Assembly: GCF_025913575.1 (NCBI RefSeq)
Contig: NZ_CP109785.1
Coordinates: 3,286,001-3,350,000, forward strand
DNA from: Halocatena marina
Lineage (GTDB): Archaea; Halobacteriota; Halobacteria; Halobacteriales; Haloarculaceae
Direction of reading: 5' to 3'
DNA length: 64,000 nucleotides
Shown here: positions 45,866 to 57,769 of the stretch, piece after piece
Position numbering within the stretch: the first letter of the stretch is position 1
How the letters are laid out: each line of letters opens with the position of its first letter
Notes under the pieces: model-generated
Database searches by the model: none
Told to the model about the DNA's origin: nothing
Seen by the model: only the letters and a program-made list of their open reading frames with translations
Position numbers and translations under genes: made by a program

Positions 45866-46531
45866 GTGACATCACTGTTCGAACGGGCAGTCGGAAGCGA
45901 CTGGACGGAACTACACCCCCAGATCCGCGAGCGGTACGGTCTCAGTGCTGACGACAGCGTGGCCATCGGAACGGGGCGGATGAGCCAACTCACGCACAAT
46001 GTGCTCGCGCTACCCGTGTTGTGGCTCGGTACGACCCAAAACGTCCTTTTTCCCGAGAGCGGAACCGACATTCCATTCGAAATCAAATCCGAGGCGTTCA
46101 TCGACACGGACGGAAACGAGGCGCTACGACTTCAGCGGCGCTTCGAGACCGACCCTCCACGCCGGTTCGACGATACGATGCGCTGGAACCCAGAACGAGA
46201 GTGCATTACCGAGTTCCTCGGGCGTGACGGACGACTCGTCGCCGACATTCACCTCTCGGTCGCGGACGGCGGACTCGTCATCGAGATCGGTGAGCAGTGG
46301 ATCCGGTTCGGTGATCGGTTTATCAGCGTACCGACACCGCTTGCAGCCAATGCAATCCTGCAGGACTGGTACGACGAGTATGCGGGCCGATTTCGTGTCG
46401 CAGCATCCATCACGAATCCACTGGCCGGTCACGTTTTTGGCTACCAAGGAGTCTTCGACAACGAGTGGCGCGATGAACCCCCTACCGATGAACCAGTTCG
46501 CCACAGCAGCCTCCCGAGTGGTCGGCAATGA
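45866..46531 (+). CDS. DUF4166-like protein, coupled to YndJ-like gene
   Basis: 221 aa from GTG 45866, with a strong Shine-Dalgarno GGAGG about seven bases upstream. The protein is beta-rich with DUF4166-like MTSLFERAVG, QLTHNVLALPVLW and MRWNPERECITEFLG segments. Its last four bases overlap the start of the next gene (ATGA). DUF4166 proteins and YndJ-like membrane proteins occur next to each other in bacteria as well, so a joint function is likely, but it is unknown. Confidence 0.78.
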   Translation: MTSLFERAVGSDWTELHPQIRERYGLSADDSVAIGTGRMSQLTHNVLALPVLWLGTTQNVLFPESGTDIPFEIKSEAFIDTDGNEALRLQRRFETDPPRRFDDTMRWNPERECITEFLGRDGRLVADIHLSVADGGLVIEIGEQWIRFGDRFISVPTPLAANAILQDWYDEYAGRFRVAASITNPLAGHVFGYQGVFDNEWRDEPPTDEPVRHSSLPSGRQ

Positions 46532-48303
46532 ACGCCTCCCGACTCGGTTTTCATCCACAGAGAGTGAGCGACGGAAGCGCCGTTATCGGAGGGGCAATGT
46601 GGCTCGCGATAGTGGTTGGTGGGCCGTTCCGACGGCTCGAACTGCTCCTCTTGCTCGCCCCGTTAGTACTCGTCCCGCTTTTGCTCGGGATGATCCCAGC
46701 TGAGGGTGGGCGTGAGACTAGCTCGCGCTGGTACTGGTGTGCCGTTCTTGGTCAACCGATCGGTGCGCTTCTCGTCACCGCCTCGTTTGCGCTCGACCAC
46801 GGTGTTCTCGCCGGAATGTTGATTGTCCCGTGGGGGGCTGTTACGCTCTCGATGGCGCTCTGGGGACTCGAACGGCTCCTCCCACGCGGGCCCGAACCGC
46901 TTTCGGAGCTGAGTATCGACGCTGGTCTGTTGTACATCACTGTCGGTAGCTGCTGGCTGCTAATCAGTCGGTTGGGAATGAATCCGCTGGGATTTGGCGA
47001 TCCGATCGTCTTTTTTACAGGCATTCACTTTCATTACGCGGGATTCGTCTTGCCGCTTCTGGCCGGTATCGCCGGACGAGCGCTTTCAAACGGCGTCTGG
47101 CGTCGTATCTACACGTTCTCGGTCGTGACGATCGTGTTCGGTCCCGGGTTGATCGCTGCTGGAATCACGCTGTCGCCACTGGTCGAAGTCGTGGCTGTGA
47201 CCGCGCTCACCGTTGGCGTGGTTGCGTTCGCGCTAGTCACACTCCTCGCCATCGTTCCCGCACGCACGAATCGGTTCCAACAGGCAGCACTAACGGTTTC
47301 CTCGCTTGCTATCGCGGCATCGATGGTGTTCGCGTTTGGCTACGGACTTTCGGAGTTTCTCGGGCGAACACTCGCTGGATTGCAGATCGGAACGATGGTT
47401 GCGTTTCACGGGCACTTGAACGCACTTGGATTCGCGCTGTGCGGCGCGGTCGGCTGGCGCGTCGCTGTGCCGGCATCGTACTCAGTGTGCCACGCTCCAT
47501 TCAGTTCGCTCACTGCTGACGGTCGCGTCGGAGCGGATTACCTCGAACGGAACGGGATCGTCGGCCCATTGTCGCCGAGCGGTCAGATGGACGATTTGGC
47601 CGCGTACGATCGTCCTGATTTTGATTCCGGGGCTGTCCACCCAGCGATCCGAACGTTCTACGAACACACAGCCGAGTACGAGTTGCGCTATAAAGCGACG
47701 TGGCACCCTGGCTTTCGGACGGGCGCGCGTCTTGCAAAGCGGTTGACTATGCGAATCGAGCAGCTCGATCTCCCCGTAGGAGCAAATTCCCAGCGGACAG
47801 ACAGTCAAATCGTCGATATCGACGACTCAGTTGACGGACGAACAGGCGTTCGGGCGTGGATTCGGACAGACACAGAGACGGGAAATGCAGTGTTCGTCGC
47901 TGCCTACGCAACGCACGAACACGATGGTGAAACGTACATGAACATCGGACTCCCCTTGCCGTGGTGCAATTTATCGGCTCTCTTGTGGATGGACACAATC
48001 GAAACCGACGTCGATAGTGCGGGGATCCGGCTTTCCTCACGAACGCGGGATGAACAGGGCAATAAAGGACTCTATCTCATCACACCACACCTCCCTGTTC
48101 GCCTCCCAATGTGTGAGGATTTTCGTGTTTGGCCAGCGTCAGTGGATGCACCACAGGCACCGACAACGCTCCGTACCGACGACACGGCACTCGTTGCACA
48201 GCACGAAATGTGGCTGTTCGGACAGCAGTTTCTCACCATACAGTATGCGATCGAACACGTCGGATCTACGAACGAGTCACCCGAGTCGAAAAGACGGTCG
48301 TGA
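46528..48303 (+). CDS. YndJ-like multi-pass membrane protein
   Basis: 591 aa. The N-terminal half (about 1-310) is a bundle of 9-10 membrane segments, such as LELLLLLAPLVLVPLLLGM and GAVTLSMALWGLERLL, with the YndJ-type HFHYAGFVLPLLAG and FHGHLNALGFALCG histidines. The C-terminal half is a soluble beta-rich domain with GQMDDLAAYDRPDF and TWHPGFRTGARLAKRL, which resembles a second YndJ-associated domain. It is translationally coupled to the DUF4166 gene. Function unknown. Confidence 0.8.
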   Translation: MNASRLGFHPQRVSDGSAVIGGAMWLAIVVGGPFRRLELLLLLAPLVLVPLLLGMIPAEGGRETSSRWYWCAVLGQPIGALLVTASFALDHGVLAGMLIVPWGAVTLSMALWGLERLLPRGPEPLSELSIDAGLLYITVGSCWLLISRLGMNPLGFGDPIVFFTGIHFHYAGFVLPLLAGIAGRALSNGVWRRIYTFSVVTIVFGPGLIAAGITLSPLVEVVAVTALTVGVVAFALVTLLAIVPARTNRFQQAALTVSSLAIAASMVFAFGYGLSEFLGRTLAGLQIGTMVAFHGHLNALGFALCGAVGWRVAVPASYSVCHAPFSSLTADGRVGADYLERNGIVGPLSPSGQMDDLAAYDRPDFDSGAVHPAIRTFYEHTAEYELRYKATWHPGFRTGARLAKRLTMRIEQLDLPVGANSQRTDSQIVDIDDSVDGRTGVRAWIRTDTETGNAVFVAAYATHEHDGETYMNIGLPLPWCNLSALLWMDTIETDVDSAGIRLSSRTRDEQGNKGLYLITPHLPVRLPMCEDFRVWPASVDAPQAPTTLRTDDTALVAQHEMWLFGQQFLTIQYAIEHVGSTNESPESKRRS

Positions 48304-48393
48304 GTCGATCCCTCGCTCATCGAAGTTGTTTCGTTCAGAAATATCCGCTATCGATAACGCAATGGATAAACGCAAGAGCAGGGAAAGGAAGCC

Positions 48394-49464
48394 ATGCAGC
48401 GGGCCGAACCGCAGGATTTCGCTCGCGTTCTCTCATCGATGTGTACGGTGCCCCACCCAAAGGCCCGCACAGCGGCAGAACGCTTTCTGACGACGAATCC
48501 CGGTGATCCTGGTACGTATGAAACTGTCGCGGCGCTCGAAGAGAAAGCCATTGGCATGCTCGGAGCGGTAGCTGGCCATCCGTCTGCTGGGGGCTATATC
48601 GCATCTGGCGGCACAGAGGCGAATATTCAGGCGGTCCGTATTGCTCGCAATCGCGCCCGCACTCACAGAGACGTCACGTCACCGAACGTCGTTGTCCCCG
48701 AAAGTGCTCACTTCAGCTTCACAAAAGCAGCTGACGTGCTTGGTATCGAGCTCCGACGCGCACCACTCACAGACTACCGCGTCGATACAGACGCGATGGC
48801 CGCGCTTGCCGACGAGGAGACGGTGTTGATGGTTGGTGTTGCCGGGACGACCGAATACGGTCGTGTCGATCCCATTCCCGACATCGCTACACTTGCTCAC
48901 GAGTACGATGCACTCTGTCACGTCGATGCTGCGTGGGGCGGATTCGTGCTCCCGTTCACGGGCCACGAGTGGAACTTCGCGCACGCACCAATCGATACGA
49001 TGACCATTGACCCCCACAAGATGGGCCAAGCGGTCGTCCCCGCCGGTGGGCTGCTCGCACGCACGCAGGAACTACTCAATCCACTCGCCATCGATACGCC
49101 GTATCTCGAATCTACATCACAAGTAACCCTCACAGGAACACGCAGTGGAGCGGGTGTTGCGAGTGCTGTTGGCGCGATGGACGCGCTGTGGCCCGAGGGC
49201 TACCGCAAGGCGGCAACAACCGGACAAGAGAACGCAGAGTGGTTCGCAAACGAGCTTTCTGCTCGTGGCTACGCAGTCGTCGATCCTGTTCTCCCGCTCG
49301 TAGCGGCCGATATCCCACACGAAACGATCAGAAAGCTGCGCGATCGAGATTGGCGCATCTCGAAAACGAGTTCCGGAGAGCTTCGCATCGTGATGATGCC
49401 ACACGTCACTCGTGAGATGCTCACGGCGTTCGTCTCCGACCTCGATCGAATTGGGCAAAAATAA
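48394..49464 (+). CDS. mfnA: L-aspartate/tyrosine decarboxylase MfnA
   Basis: 356 aa. It is a group II PLP decarboxylase. [46 protein letters not shown] and the PLP lysine in [15 protein letters not shown] are visible. In archaea MfnA makes beta-alanine from aspartate for coenzyme A, or tyramine in methanogens. A haloarchaeon has no methanofuran, so aspartate decarboxylation is the likely role. It stands 90 nt after the YndJ-like gene. Confidence 0.93.
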   Translation: MQRAEPQDFARVLSSMCTVPHPKARTAAERFLTTNPGDPGTYETVAALEEKAIGMLGAVAGHPSAGGYIASGGTEANIQAVRIARNRARTHRDVTSPNVVVPESAHFSFTKAADVLGIELRRAPLTDYRVDTDAMAALADEETVLMVGVAGTTEYGRVDPIPDIATLAHEYDALCHVDAAWGGFVLPFTGHEWNFAHAPIDTMTIDPHKMGQAVVPAGGLLARTQELLNPLAIDTPYLESTSQVTLTGTRSGAGVASAVGAMDALWPEGYRKAATTGQENAEWFANELSARGYAVVDPVLPLVAADIPHETIRKLRDRDWRISKTSSGELRIVMMPHVTREMLTAFVSDLDRIGQK

Positions 49465-49552
49465 CCCAATAATCAGTCATTTATCCTGGAAGAATTGGAC
49501 CGGTTATTGCGTGGAGCAAAGCTAAGTATCGACGCGCGTGTAGTTACAACTG

Positions 49553-49843
49553 ATGTGGGGAATGCGACTGGGACGGGCTGAACATGTGACATGCATTGCC
49601 TGCGGGCTGACGATCGTCCGATCAGACGCCCGTGAGTACGACAAGGAGGGTGATCGATGGTCCCGAAGTGGAAAAGAATTTGAATACCTCTGCAAGGCCT
49701 GTTACCGTGAGCTTAACCATCAGCCTCGCGACGAACTTGAGGCGCTCCTCATCGATATCGAACAGCCAATTCGCATGACCCAAGAAGAGTTCGTACACCG
49801 ATACAACAAACGTGTCAAGGAACGATATGGACCGGTCGAATAA
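49553..49843 (+). CDS. Small zinc-finger haloarchaeal protein
   Basis: 96 aa from ATG 49553; the ATG at 49562 is possible. Cysteines form CIAC and CKAC, a zinc-ribbon-like pair, followed by a basic helix ending HRYNKRVKERYGPVE. It is probably a nucleic-acid-binding protein confined to haloarchaea. The function is unknown. Confidence 0.7.
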   Translation: MWGMRLGRAEHVTCIACGLTIVRSDAREYDKEGDRWSRSGKEFEYLCKACYRELNHQPRDELEALLIDIEQPIRMTQEEFVHRYNKRVKERYGPVE

Positions 49844-49960
49844 CATTCAAATACTTTTCGGGTGTGATGTCGACAGATACTGTTCTGTGCTCAGTCGTCC
49901 CTTCTTTCAATTCTCTCTCGCTCCCGACACGGCTAACTGTCCCACTGCTGTACACCATTT

Positions 49961-51298
49961 ATGACCGATTCACAAAATCAAGCGGCCGCCGGAACCGCCG
50001 AAGGGCAAGGTCCAGTCACGATCGATGAAGACCTTGCACGTCATCTCGACAATAAGCGAGAGGAGCTCTTCGAGAAGTTTGAGATCCGTGATGCGTTTCC
50101 GCCTGAAGTGATAGAGGAAGCCGAACAACGGACGGACGGTGTCCAAGAAGAGATTCAAGCCGAAATCGACGACCGCGCTGATCTCCGTGATCGGACAACG
50201 TGGACGACCGACCCCATCGACGCACAGGATTTTGACGATGCAATCAGCATCGAACGGACCGACGAAGAGTACATTCTGTGGGTGCACATTGCCGATGTCA
50301 CACACTATGTCCACCCGGATAGCAATATGTGGGCAGAAGCAATCGAACGCAGCAACTCCGTGTATCTCCCTGCGTACACCATCCACATGCTTCCGCCAAT
50401 GCTCGCAGAGACGGTTTGCTCTCTCGTTCCCAACGAAGACCGTCTCGCTCACACGGTCGAGATGCATCTGGATCCCGAAACGCTCACCTACGAATCCATC
50501 GACATCTATAAATCTGTCATCAACTCGGACGAACGGCTGACGTACACACAGTGCGAAAATCGTCTCGACGATCCCGACGCGCCGTTGCACGAGGAGTGTT
50601 CGCTCGTCTATGAACTCGCAGAGCAGATGCACGAACAGCGAAAGGCAGACGGATCGCTCGTGCTGAACCCGAGCCGTGACCGTGCCCACACTATCATCGA
50701 GGAGTGTATGCTAAAAGCAAACAAGGCCGTCACGCACGAGCTCATGTGGAGCCGTGGCGTCGAAGCGATGTATCGCGTCCACCCACAACCGTCTCCTGAA
50801 GAGTGGGACGAGGCCCTCCGAGAAATTCAAGAACTCGACGGTGTCTCCATCCCCGGTGGATCGTGGGACGACCCACGAAAAGCCGTCAACGCAACGCTCG
50901 AACAGGCGCCTGACCGCCAGCTCCGAAAGATCCAGCGCGCGGTGATGAAAGTGATGCCTCGCGCGAAGTATATGAACGACCCGTTCGGCGGCCACCACGC
51001 CCTCAACTTCGAGATATACGGTCACTTCACGAGTCCTATCCGGCGACTTTCCGATCTCATCAACCACTGGATCGTCTATACGAACGACGTTCCTGTGAAT
51101 CTCCTCAAACTGTGTGACCGCGCGTCTGAAAAGCAGATCAGCGCAGAGCGGTGTGAGCGCGAATACAAGCAGTTCCTACAAGAGGTCGGTCTCGATCCGT
51201 ACGCAGTCAACAATCGTGGACTCGTCGTCGTCGAAGAGGAAGAAGAAGACGACGATGGTGACGATGAGGGTGAGAGCGGGGAAGATACCCCGAGATAG
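49961..51298 (+). CDS. rnr: RNase R/RNB-family 3'-5' exoribonuclease, compact
   Basis: 445 aa. The RNB catalytic motif DAQDFDDAISIE carries the metal-binding Asp residues, and the LPPMLAETVCSLVPNEDRLA and HFTSPIRRLSDLINHW motifs are typical. The cold-shock and S1 domains of bacterial RNase R are absent, so only the nuclease domain is encoded, as in haloarchaeal homologues. An acidic tail (EEEEEDDDGDDEGESGED) ends the protein. It degrades structured RNA processively from the 3' end. Confidence 0.92.
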   Translation: MTDSQNQAAAGTAEGQGPVTIDEDLARHLDNKREELFEKFEIRDAFPPEVIEEAEQRTDGVQEEIQAEIDDRADLRDRTTWTTDPIDAQDFDDAISIERTDEEYILWVHIADVTHYVHPDSNMWAEAIERSNSVYLPAYTIHMLPPMLAETVCSLVPNEDRLAHTVEMHLDPETLTYESIDIYKSVINSDERLTYTQCENRLDDPDAPLHEECSLVYELAEQMHEQRKADGSLVLNPSRDRAHTIIEECMLKANKAVTHELMWSRGVEAMYRVHPQPSPEEWDEALREIQELDGVSIPGGSWDDPRKAVNATLEQAPDRQLRKIQRAVMKVMPRAKYMNDPFGGHHALNFEIYGHFTSPIRRLSDLINHWIVYTNDVPVNLLKLCDRASEKQISAERCEREYKQFLQEVGLDPYAVNNRGLVVVEEEEEDDDGDDEGESGEDTPR

Positions 51299-51415
51299 AT
51301 AATTTGGTTGCTTTTGTGGCACAGTAGAAACGAAAACGGGATCGGATTGTATTTCGGTATTTCTGGAAACCGCCCCGTCTTCACTATGTACGACACCGTG
51401 GTAGCAGTCGTGATG

Positions 51416-51727
51416 ATGTCCGAATCTCATCGACTGACAAACGAGAGCAACTACGACCGTATGGTGTCACAGGTACTGGATACGCGGTGGGATACGTATC
51501 GCAGCGAACTTCGTCAGGCCGATCGAATTGTGTTTGATCGACTCCACGACCATGCTCACGCACACGCAGCCGCGAGCAGAGCGTATATGGAGGCGCGTGA
51601 GATAGAACATCCGCTGCACATCGAACGGGCAGCGTTCGTTTCGATGCTCATCGAACAGCAGACCCACATCGATGATCTCGAAGATCGACTCGACCACTTA
51701 GAGAAAGATCTGAACGACGAGGAGTGA
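51416..51727 (+). CDS. Haloarchaeal helical protein, function unknown
   Basis: 103 aa from ATG 51416 (ATG 51413 is also possible). The sequence is almost entirely helical, with AHAHAAASRAYMEAREI and a C-terminal coiled coil (DDLEDRLDHLEKDLNDEE). It has no membrane segment. It follows the RNase R-like gene by 117 nt. No family is recognised. Confidence 0.55.
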   Translation: MSESHRLTNESNYDRMVSQVLDTRWDTYRSELRQADRIVFDRLHDHAHAHAAASRAYMEAREIEHPLHIERAAFVSMLIEQQTHIDDLEDRLDHLEKDLNDEE

Positions 51728-52118
51728 GATATATTCATAAGAATTTATCCGAAAATACTATCGTACGTGGATAACACTGAATTGTGCTGTCTCGGTTGAG
51801 GCATGAAACCATTCGATATCGCTTCGGAGAGAAATGGCGAATTAAAACGCTAGTCTTTCCTACTGTCCGAGTGTGTTTTCCGCTCAGTATGAGGTGCCCG
51901 ACCAGATGAAGCTCTGTTTTCTAATTCTAATCAATCAACTCGCCCCCAGTGGGGCTCTGACACTACTCCTCAATGGTGCCCGCCACACTGACGCTCATTC
52001 AATTTCCGAGTATACAGACTGTTTCATTGAGGGGACAGGCGCACGTGCCGTCTGTAGATACCTTCGTGATGTATCCGCGGATACGCTTGGAGTTCGATAC
52101 CTGGAGGAGTGTTAGAAC
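51728..52118. other. Intergenic region upstream of the flippase gene
   Basis: About 390 nt. A frame at 51873-52115 (80 aa) ends 4 nt before the flippase start but has no recognised signature. GGAGGAG ends about 10 nt before the flippase GTG, a likely Shine-Dalgarno. Confidence 0.4.
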
Positions 52119-53636
52119 GTGAGCGAACAACCAGCCTCTGAGCGTCAACTGTCGTCGTTACAATCGATTGTCGACGGGGCCTCGATCTTCATTATTGGCG
52201 AGATTCTGTACAAGGCATCTGGCTTTGTGTTGAATTTTCTTTTAGCGAAAGCGCTTGGACCAGTGCTGTATGGGGTCTATTCGTACGCGTACTCATATAT
52301 CACTGTTTCGACGACGTTTGCGGGGATGGGAACTGATAATGCCGTCTTACGGTATCTCCCTGCGTATTCCGACGACGAATCGACGCAAAATTGGGTCTTT
52401 GGTTTGTCGACGCTGTCCACCGTTGTGGGTAGTTGTCTCGTTGCTGGCGGACTTTTCGTCCTCGCCCCGACGATCAACCAGTACACACTCAATCATGAGC
52501 TGTTCGTCGATGTTATGCGAATTATCGCGATTATTCTACCGTTCGACACCCTCATCAGACTGTTCAGTAGCACATTTCGTGGATTAGAACTCCCCACCGA
52601 ACAGATTCTGCTCCAAAAGATCCTCAGACCAGGGCTCAGGATCTGCGTGGTTGCATTTGCCCTGTTTCTCGGATATACGCTCTTGGATACGGTCGCTGCA
52701 CTCGTCGTTGCCAGTGTCCTCGCGTGCTCACTTGGGGTGTATCTCTTGCTTCGTCGAACATCACTCCGTCCGTCATTTGCAGGACTGTCGGGGAATTCGG
52801 CGACACGAGAGATTGCGTCGTATTACAACTACTCGCTTCCGCTGATGTTCTCGCAAGCCGGATCGATCCTCTACAACCGCATCGACGTCTTCATGGTCGG
52901 TTACTTCATCGAATCGAGCGCGGTTGGGTTCTACAATATCGCATTTCTTATGTCGAGCGCGATCACGCTTCCGCTGATAGGGGTTAACCAGTTGTTTGCT
53001 CCGATTGCATCTCGACTCTACGATGACGGTGAACAGGCGGAGCTGAATGAGATCTATACGACGGTTACGCGATGGGTGTTCACTGTCTCACTCTTTGCAA
53101 CGCTCGGTGCGATCATCTACGCTCGTGATGTGCTTGCGATCCTTGGTCAAGATTACGTTCCCGGCGCACCCGTCCTCGCTCTCTTCGCCGTCGGACAGCT
53201 GCTGAACGCAAGCGTTGGCCCGAGCAACTACCTCCTCATGATGACCGATCACCAGTACGTGTCGTTTCTCAACCATTGGGGATTTGGTCTCCTCAACGTC
53301 GTGCTCAACGTCTACTTCATCCTTCAGTTCGGATTCGTCGGAGCGGCACTCGCAACAGCGAGCATTCTTGGTGCTTTGAATATCGCACGCTGGCTCGAAA
53401 TCAGACACCTCGAAGGACTGACGCCCTTTTCTCGTGAGTACTACAAACCGATCGTTGCGGGTATCGGCGCTGCAGGTGCACTCTCTCTCCCGACGCTGTG
53501 GCTGTCTGGAATGGTGCTCCTCGTGGTTGGTGGCGTCTTTGGCTTGCTAATCTACGTACTGGTACTGTATCTTCTTGGAGTGGAACAATCGGATATCGAG
53601 TTTGCAAAGCAGATGTGGAATCGACACAGCGGCTAG
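52119..53636 (+). CDS. Polysaccharide flippase, MATE/Wzx-like
   Basis: 505 aa from GTG 52119, with a GGAGGAG Shine-Dalgarno upstream. Twelve to fourteen membrane segments are seen, including FIIGEILYKASGFVLNFLLA, YSYAYSYITVSTTFAGMGTD and NIAFLMSSAITLPLIGVNQ. The N-terminal start and the LGPVLYGVYSYAYSY segment match polysaccharide-transport (Wzx/AglR-like) proteins. It would move lipid-linked sugars across the membrane for N-glycosylation or wall polymer. No glycosyltransferases lie beside it in this window. Confidence 0.9.
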   Translation: MSEQPASERQLSSLQSIVDGASIFIIGEILYKASGFVLNFLLAKALGPVLYGVYSYAYSYITVSTTFAGMGTDNAVLRYLPAYSDDESTQNWVFGLSTLSTVVGSCLVAGGLFVLAPTINQYTLNHELFVDVMRIIAIILPFDTLIRLFSSTFRGLELPTEQILLQKILRPGLRICVVAFALFLGYTLLDTVAALVVASVLACSLGVYLLLRRTSLRPSFAGLSGNSATREIASYYNYSLPLMFSQAGSILYNRIDVFMVGYFIESSAVGFYNIAFLMSSAITLPLIGVNQLFAPIASRLYDDGEQAELNEIYTTVTRWVFTVSLFATLGAIIYARDVLAILGQDYVPGAPVLALFAVGQLLNASVGPSNYLLMMTDHQYVSFLNHWGFGLLNVVLNVYFILQFGFVGAALATASILGALNIARWLEIRHLEGLTPFSREYYKPIVAGIGAAGALSLPTLWLSGMVLLVVGGVFGLLIYVLVLYLLGVEQSDIEFAKQMWNRHSG

Positions 53637-53656
53637 GTTACTCGATATGCAGTGTT

Positions 53657-53698
53657 GTGATACCGAAGTTGAGATATCGAAGTCGCGATACTGAGTTG
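53657..53698 (+). repeat. Three imperfect 14-nt tandem repeats
   Basis: GTGATACCGAAGTT, GAGATATCGAAGTC and GCGATACTGAGTTG follow one another directly at 53657, 53671 and 53685. They lie just after the flippase stop. A replication or regulator-binding role is unknown; it may be chance. Confidence 0.5.
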
Positions 53699-53783
53699 CA
53701 GACTGTCCGGCCGGATTCAATTGTTGCGTAATCGCTGTTTCAAATGGCGACACCTCATCCAATCACGACTGGAACAGACTCGG

Positions 53784-53939
53784 TTAGAGACGCCTCGATA
53801 TCGACGCAGTCTGGCGGATGAACAGAGAAGCCACTCTCTCGGTATTGTACTCGTACACAACAGAGGGCTCCTTGGTGAGCTCTTCGGTAAGTCGGTAGTG
53901 ATCTCCGATCACAGATGTCTCTTTGATGAGTGAACCCAT
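53784..53939 (-). CDS. Possible small haloarchaeal protein with hairpin-hidden ribosome site
   Basis: 51 aa from ATG 53937-53939, starting MGSLIKETSVIGDHYRLTEE and ending ISRRL. The GGGGAG Shine-Dalgarno lies 4 nt upstream of the ATG within the hairpin at 53943-53958. The peptide reads as a small alpha-beta domain. No homologue is recalled. Confidence 0.4.
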   Translation of the reverse strand: MGSLIKETSVIGDHYRLTEELTKEPSVVYEYNTERVASLFIRQTASISRRL

Positions 53940-53942
53940 TTG

Positions 53943-53958
53943 CTCCCCAATCGGGGAG
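53943..53958. terminator. CTCCCC-AATC-GGGGAG hairpin
   Basis: A perfect 6-bp stem with a 4-nt loop at 53943-53958, followed on the plus strand by a T-rich stretch (GATTTTT). It could end a plus-strand transcript, or, on the minus strand, cover the Shine-Dalgarno of the small gene at 53784-53939. Confidence 0.5.
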
Positions 53959-54096
53959 TGATTTTTGGAACATAACGCGCTTCTGTTGAATTTCGAAGTC
54001 TGCACCCGATTGTCGTGAATGCGTCGTCTCAAGCCTGAACCGATAGAGATGTCACTCTTGTTATGAATAGTGAAAAATGAATGAAACGAAAATGAA

Positions 54097-54171
54097 AGCC
54101 AAGGGCCGGATTTGAACCGGCGTGTAGCCGCTCTGCAGGCGGCCGCGTAAACCGGACTCTGCCACCTTGGC
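54097..54171 (-). tRNA. tRNA-Cys (GCA)
   Basis: The minus strand folds as a cloverleaf: acceptor GCCAAGG/CCTTGGC, a D-arm with GCAGAGTCC and GGTTTACGC, anticodon loop CTGCAGA (anticodon GCA), T-arm GCCGG TTCAAAT CCGGC and a U discriminator. It is the last gene of the rRNA operon, downstream of 5S as in many haloarchaea. Confidence 0.95.
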
Positions 54172-54257
54172 GCAGATGCTTCTACTCGGAGTGTACGAAT
54201 AAGGATAGCGATTTTAAGTCAGTACCGTCGCTATCCGATGATTGAAATGAAGTATGA

Positions 54258-54488
54258 ATGGAAAGGCGGCGAACCACCAGTAACAGGTGTCGACAGCCTG
54301 GTCGCCAGATCCACCGGGACGAACCCTGCGTGTACTGTGGCTGGCAGACCTCAACCTGCACTTGGCCACCCTTGCGGGTCAGTTTTCCCAGAGGCTCTCG
54401 CACTCCAGTACTCGCTGGAACGCAGGCGGGCTTATCTTCCGTGTTCGGGATGGGTACGGGAGTTACCCCGCCGCTGTGGCCGCCCTAA
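54258..54488 (-). rRNA. rrf: 5S rRNA with an internal insertion of about 105-108 nt
   Basis: The 5' end (about 54488, TTAGGGCGGCC) pairs with a 3' end at about 54258-54270 (TTCGCCGCCTTT), giving a normal helix I of eight pairs. The inner segment GTACCCATCCCGAACACGGA and the CTGGGAAA region match haloarchaeal 5S. Between CTGGGAAA (about 54383) and GGTTCGCCGCC (about 54276) lies extra sequence of roughly 105-108 nt, giving about 231 nt overall. The same unusual insertion is known from Halococcus morrhuae 5S rRNA. Confidence 0.9.
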
Positions 54489-54537
54489 TGCCGATCTACG
54501 GAATCGAACCGAAGGCGAAGACCACTATCGGTCAAAA

Positions 54538-54574
54538 TACGTGCGATCCAGTTTACGCCTGGACCCGTTCATCG
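54538..54574 (-). other. 23S processing stem, 3' strand (bulge-helix-bulge)
   Basis: Pairs with 57516-57552 across the 23S gene. On the minus strand 16 bp (CGATGAACGGGTCCAG) and 14 bp (CTGGATCGCACGTA) flank a GCGT/GCGC 4-bp helix with 3-nt bulges AAA and TCA. This is a canonical substrate of the splicing endonuclease that frees pre-23S rRNA. Confidence 0.93.
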
Positions 54575-54589
54575 GGCCAGTACGAATGG

Positions 54590-57498
<2,909 letters not shown>

Positions 57499-57515
57499 GA
57501 TAATAATCTGGACCA

Positions 57516-57552
57516 CGATGAACGGGTCCAGTGAGCGCCTGGATCGCACGTA
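57516..57552 (-). other. 23S processing stem, 5' strand (bulge-helix-bulge)
   Basis: Partner of 54538-54574. On the minus strand TACGTGCGATCCAG, the GCGC helix, a TCA bulge and CTGGACCCGTTCATCG pair with the 3' strand as described there. Confidence 0.93.
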
Positions 57553-57652
57553 CATACAGTCTCATACGCTCACCTATGTGCGGTAGGTGGCAATCAACCC
57601 TTCCCATCCCCGCTTAACGCGGGATGGTGCATTTGTCGTTAACGGAACGAGT

Positions 57653-57682
57653 GTCGGATACCACTTAAGGAACCCGGTTTCG
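57653..57682 (-). promoter_or_regulatory. Possible internal rRNA promoter in the 16S-23S spacer
   Basis: The minus strand has CGAAACCGGG, then TTCCTTAAGTGG (57661-57672) and TATCCGACACTCG, a loose match to the rRNA promoter boxes upstream of 16S. Haloarchaeal rRNA spacers often hold an extra promoter before 23S. Confidence 0.4.
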
Positions 57683-57693
57683 TCCCGCGAACA

Positions 57694-57765
57694 TGGACCC
57701 ACTGGGATTCGAACCCAGGGCATCCTCCTTGCAAAGGAGGCACTCTCCCACTGAGCTATGGGCCC
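57694..57765 (-). tRNA. tRNA-Ala (TGC)
   Basis: Cloverleaf on the minus strand: acceptor GGGCCCA/TGGGTCC, D-arm GCTC..GAGT, anticodon stem CTCCT/AGGAG with loop TTTGCAA (anticodon TGC), T-arm CTGGG TTCGAAT CCCAG and discriminator A. tRNA-Ala in the 16S-23S spacer is the usual haloarchaeal arrangement. Confidence 0.97.
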
Positions 57766-57769
57766 TACC

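Noticed and set aside
51873..52115. An 80-codon frame ending just before the flippase start
   Set aside because: No recognised motif, odd composition with several Cys, and the flippase has its own Shine-Dalgarno.
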